NCBI RefSeq assembly: GCF_021648825.1
Contig: NZ_JAKJHS010000006.1
Location: forward strand, 185,238-249,237
Reading direction: 5' to 3'
DNA length: 64,000 nucleotides
Origin: Rhizobium halophilum
GTDB taxonomy: Bacteria > Pseudomonadota > Alphaproteobacteria > Rhizobiales > Rhizobiaceae
The notes under the pieces were generated by a model. It was given only the letters and a program-made list of their open reading frames with translations, ran no database searches and was not told where the DNA came from. The position numbers were made by a program, and so were the translations under genes. This document shows, in pieces, positions 63,622-64,000 of this stretch (position 1 is the stretch's first letter; each line of letters begins with the position of its first letter).

Positions 63622-63651
63622 GCGAAGGCGGGCTGTGATGCCCGCCTTCGC
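63622..63651 (-). terminator. terminator of the downstream MCP gene
   Basis: Perfect 12-bp inverted repeat, GCGAAGGCGGGC/GCCCGCCTTCGC, six-base loop TGTGAT. On the minus strand it lies 26 bases after the MCP stop; the following T-run is weak. Confidence 0.7.
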
Positions 63652-63676
63652 TCATCTGGTGTCGCTCGTCTGGATT

Positions 63677-64000
63677 TCAGAACTCTTCCCAGCTGTCGTT
63701 GCTGACCGCGACGGCGGCGGAGCCCTTGCCGGAGAAGGCGTTGGCGATTTTACCCATCATGCTGCGGGCGGGCGAGGCGACCGGAGCGGACTTCGCACCT
63801 GCCTTGGCGACCGGTGCCGGCGTGCGCTGCGATGCCGGCTGGTAGGCGAGGGAGCCACCGAGCTGGAACTGCGACACGAGCTCGCGCAGGCGGCCGGCTT
63901 CCGTGGCAAGGGTTGCGCCGGCAGCATTGGCTTCCTCCACCATCGCCGCGTTCTGCTGCGTCACCTGGTCCATCTGGTTGACGGCGGTGTTGACCTCCGA
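63677..64000 (-). CDS. methyl-accepting chemotaxis protein, C-terminal fragment
   Basis: About 107 residues; the gene continues past the window edge. The visible part is the end of the signalling coil (NQMDQVTQQNAAMVEEANAA), a linker with Ala/Pro/Lys-rich low complexity, and a C-terminal SWEEF. This last pentapeptide fits the WxxF docking site for CheR/CheB (E. coli NWETF), which the two MCPs of the cluster at 22.8-26.5 kb lack. Confidence 0.9.
   Translation of the reverse strand, partial: SEVNTAVNQMDQVTQQNAAMVEEANAAGATLATEAGRLRELVSQFQLGGSLAYQPASQRTPAPVAKAGAKSAPVASPARSMMGKIANAFSGKGSAAVAVSNDSWEEF

Noticed and set aside
1..64000. CRISPR arrays, insertion sequences, rRNA genes or prophage
   Set aside because: I found no regular spaced repeats, transposase motifs, rRNA segments or phage structural genes on either strand.

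Overview
The window is a chromosomal or chromid segment from an alphaproteobacterium, most likely a member of the Rhizobiaceae. The evidence is the gene content: ppdK, betIBA, a PhoB-controlled phnCDEE (phoCDET-like) operon, cysHDN, an ExoD-family protein, DUF1127 and DUF6152 proteins, the TIGR03808-type Tat repeat protein, and an asparaginase of the Rhizobium etli ReAV type. High G+C and GGAAC-N16/17-cGTT promoters of the alphaproteobacterial general stress sigma factor EcfG (RpoE2) agree. There is no rRNA operon, CRISPR array, insertion sequence, phage or replication origin. Most genes are intact and tightly packed.

Layout. 0-3.3 kb: 3' end of ppdK, a lipoprotein, a DUF1499 protein, a PRC-barrel protein and an MBL hydrolase. 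3.4 kb: tRNA-Gln(TTG), then about 0.6 kb without genes that carries four 13-bp tandem repeats. 4.2-11.6 kb: a caa3-type cytochrome oxidase operon (coxB with fused cytochrome c, coxA, coxC, small membrane protein, CtaG-like factor, two c-type cytochromes) ending in a CPA1 Na+/H+ antiporter. 11.6-17.2 kb: envelope and stress genes, including a frameshifted PRC-barrel gene, a decayed endonuclease/exonuclease/phosphatase gene, an exoD-like gene, an AI-2E-family permease and a Na+/Ca2+-exchanger-like antiporter. Several of these have EcfG-type promoters.

17.5-28.9 kb: a complete chemosensory cluster. A divergent soluble MCP-like protein is on the minus strand; STAS, cheY, cheA, cheW, mcp, mcp, cheW, cheR and cheB are on the plus strand. 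The two mcp genes share an almost identical signalling module, including at silent sites, which points to recent duplication or gene conversion. 28.9-30.9 kb: a tiny membrane protein, a lytic transglycosylase, a lipoprotein and tRNA-Pro(CGG).

31-34.2 kb: an arsR / flavin monooxygenase (ArsO-like, Cys-rich tail) / MFS operon, probably for metalloid resistance, with two matching inverted repeats at the arsR promoter. 34.2-38.7 kb: phnC-phnD-phnE-phnE behind a four-unit Pho box. 39.5-42.8 kb: cysH-cysD-cysN for assimilatory sulfate reduction. 42.8-48.9 kb: a LacI regulator, two small envelope proteins and betI-betB-betA (choline to glycine betaine) with a clear palindromic operator.

49-64 kb: an EAL-CBS-GGDEF protein, a quinone oxidoreductase, a short leader ORF with terminator, DUF1127 and DUF3750 proteins, asparaginase, two glutathione transferases, a LysR regulator, a Tat-exported repeat protein, a PAS-GAF-GGDEF diguanylate cyclase, an MBL exonuclease coupled to an ATP-dependent DNA ligase, a VOC protein and the 3' end of another MCP gene.

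The most interesting material lies between the obvious genes: a group of EcfG-type promoters, two of which drive previously uncalled 25-28-residue membrane proteins; the Pho box, ArsR and BetI operators; the tandem repeats; and the decaying genes at 12-13.7 kb. All function calls rest on recognised motifs and family resemblance; no database search was possible.
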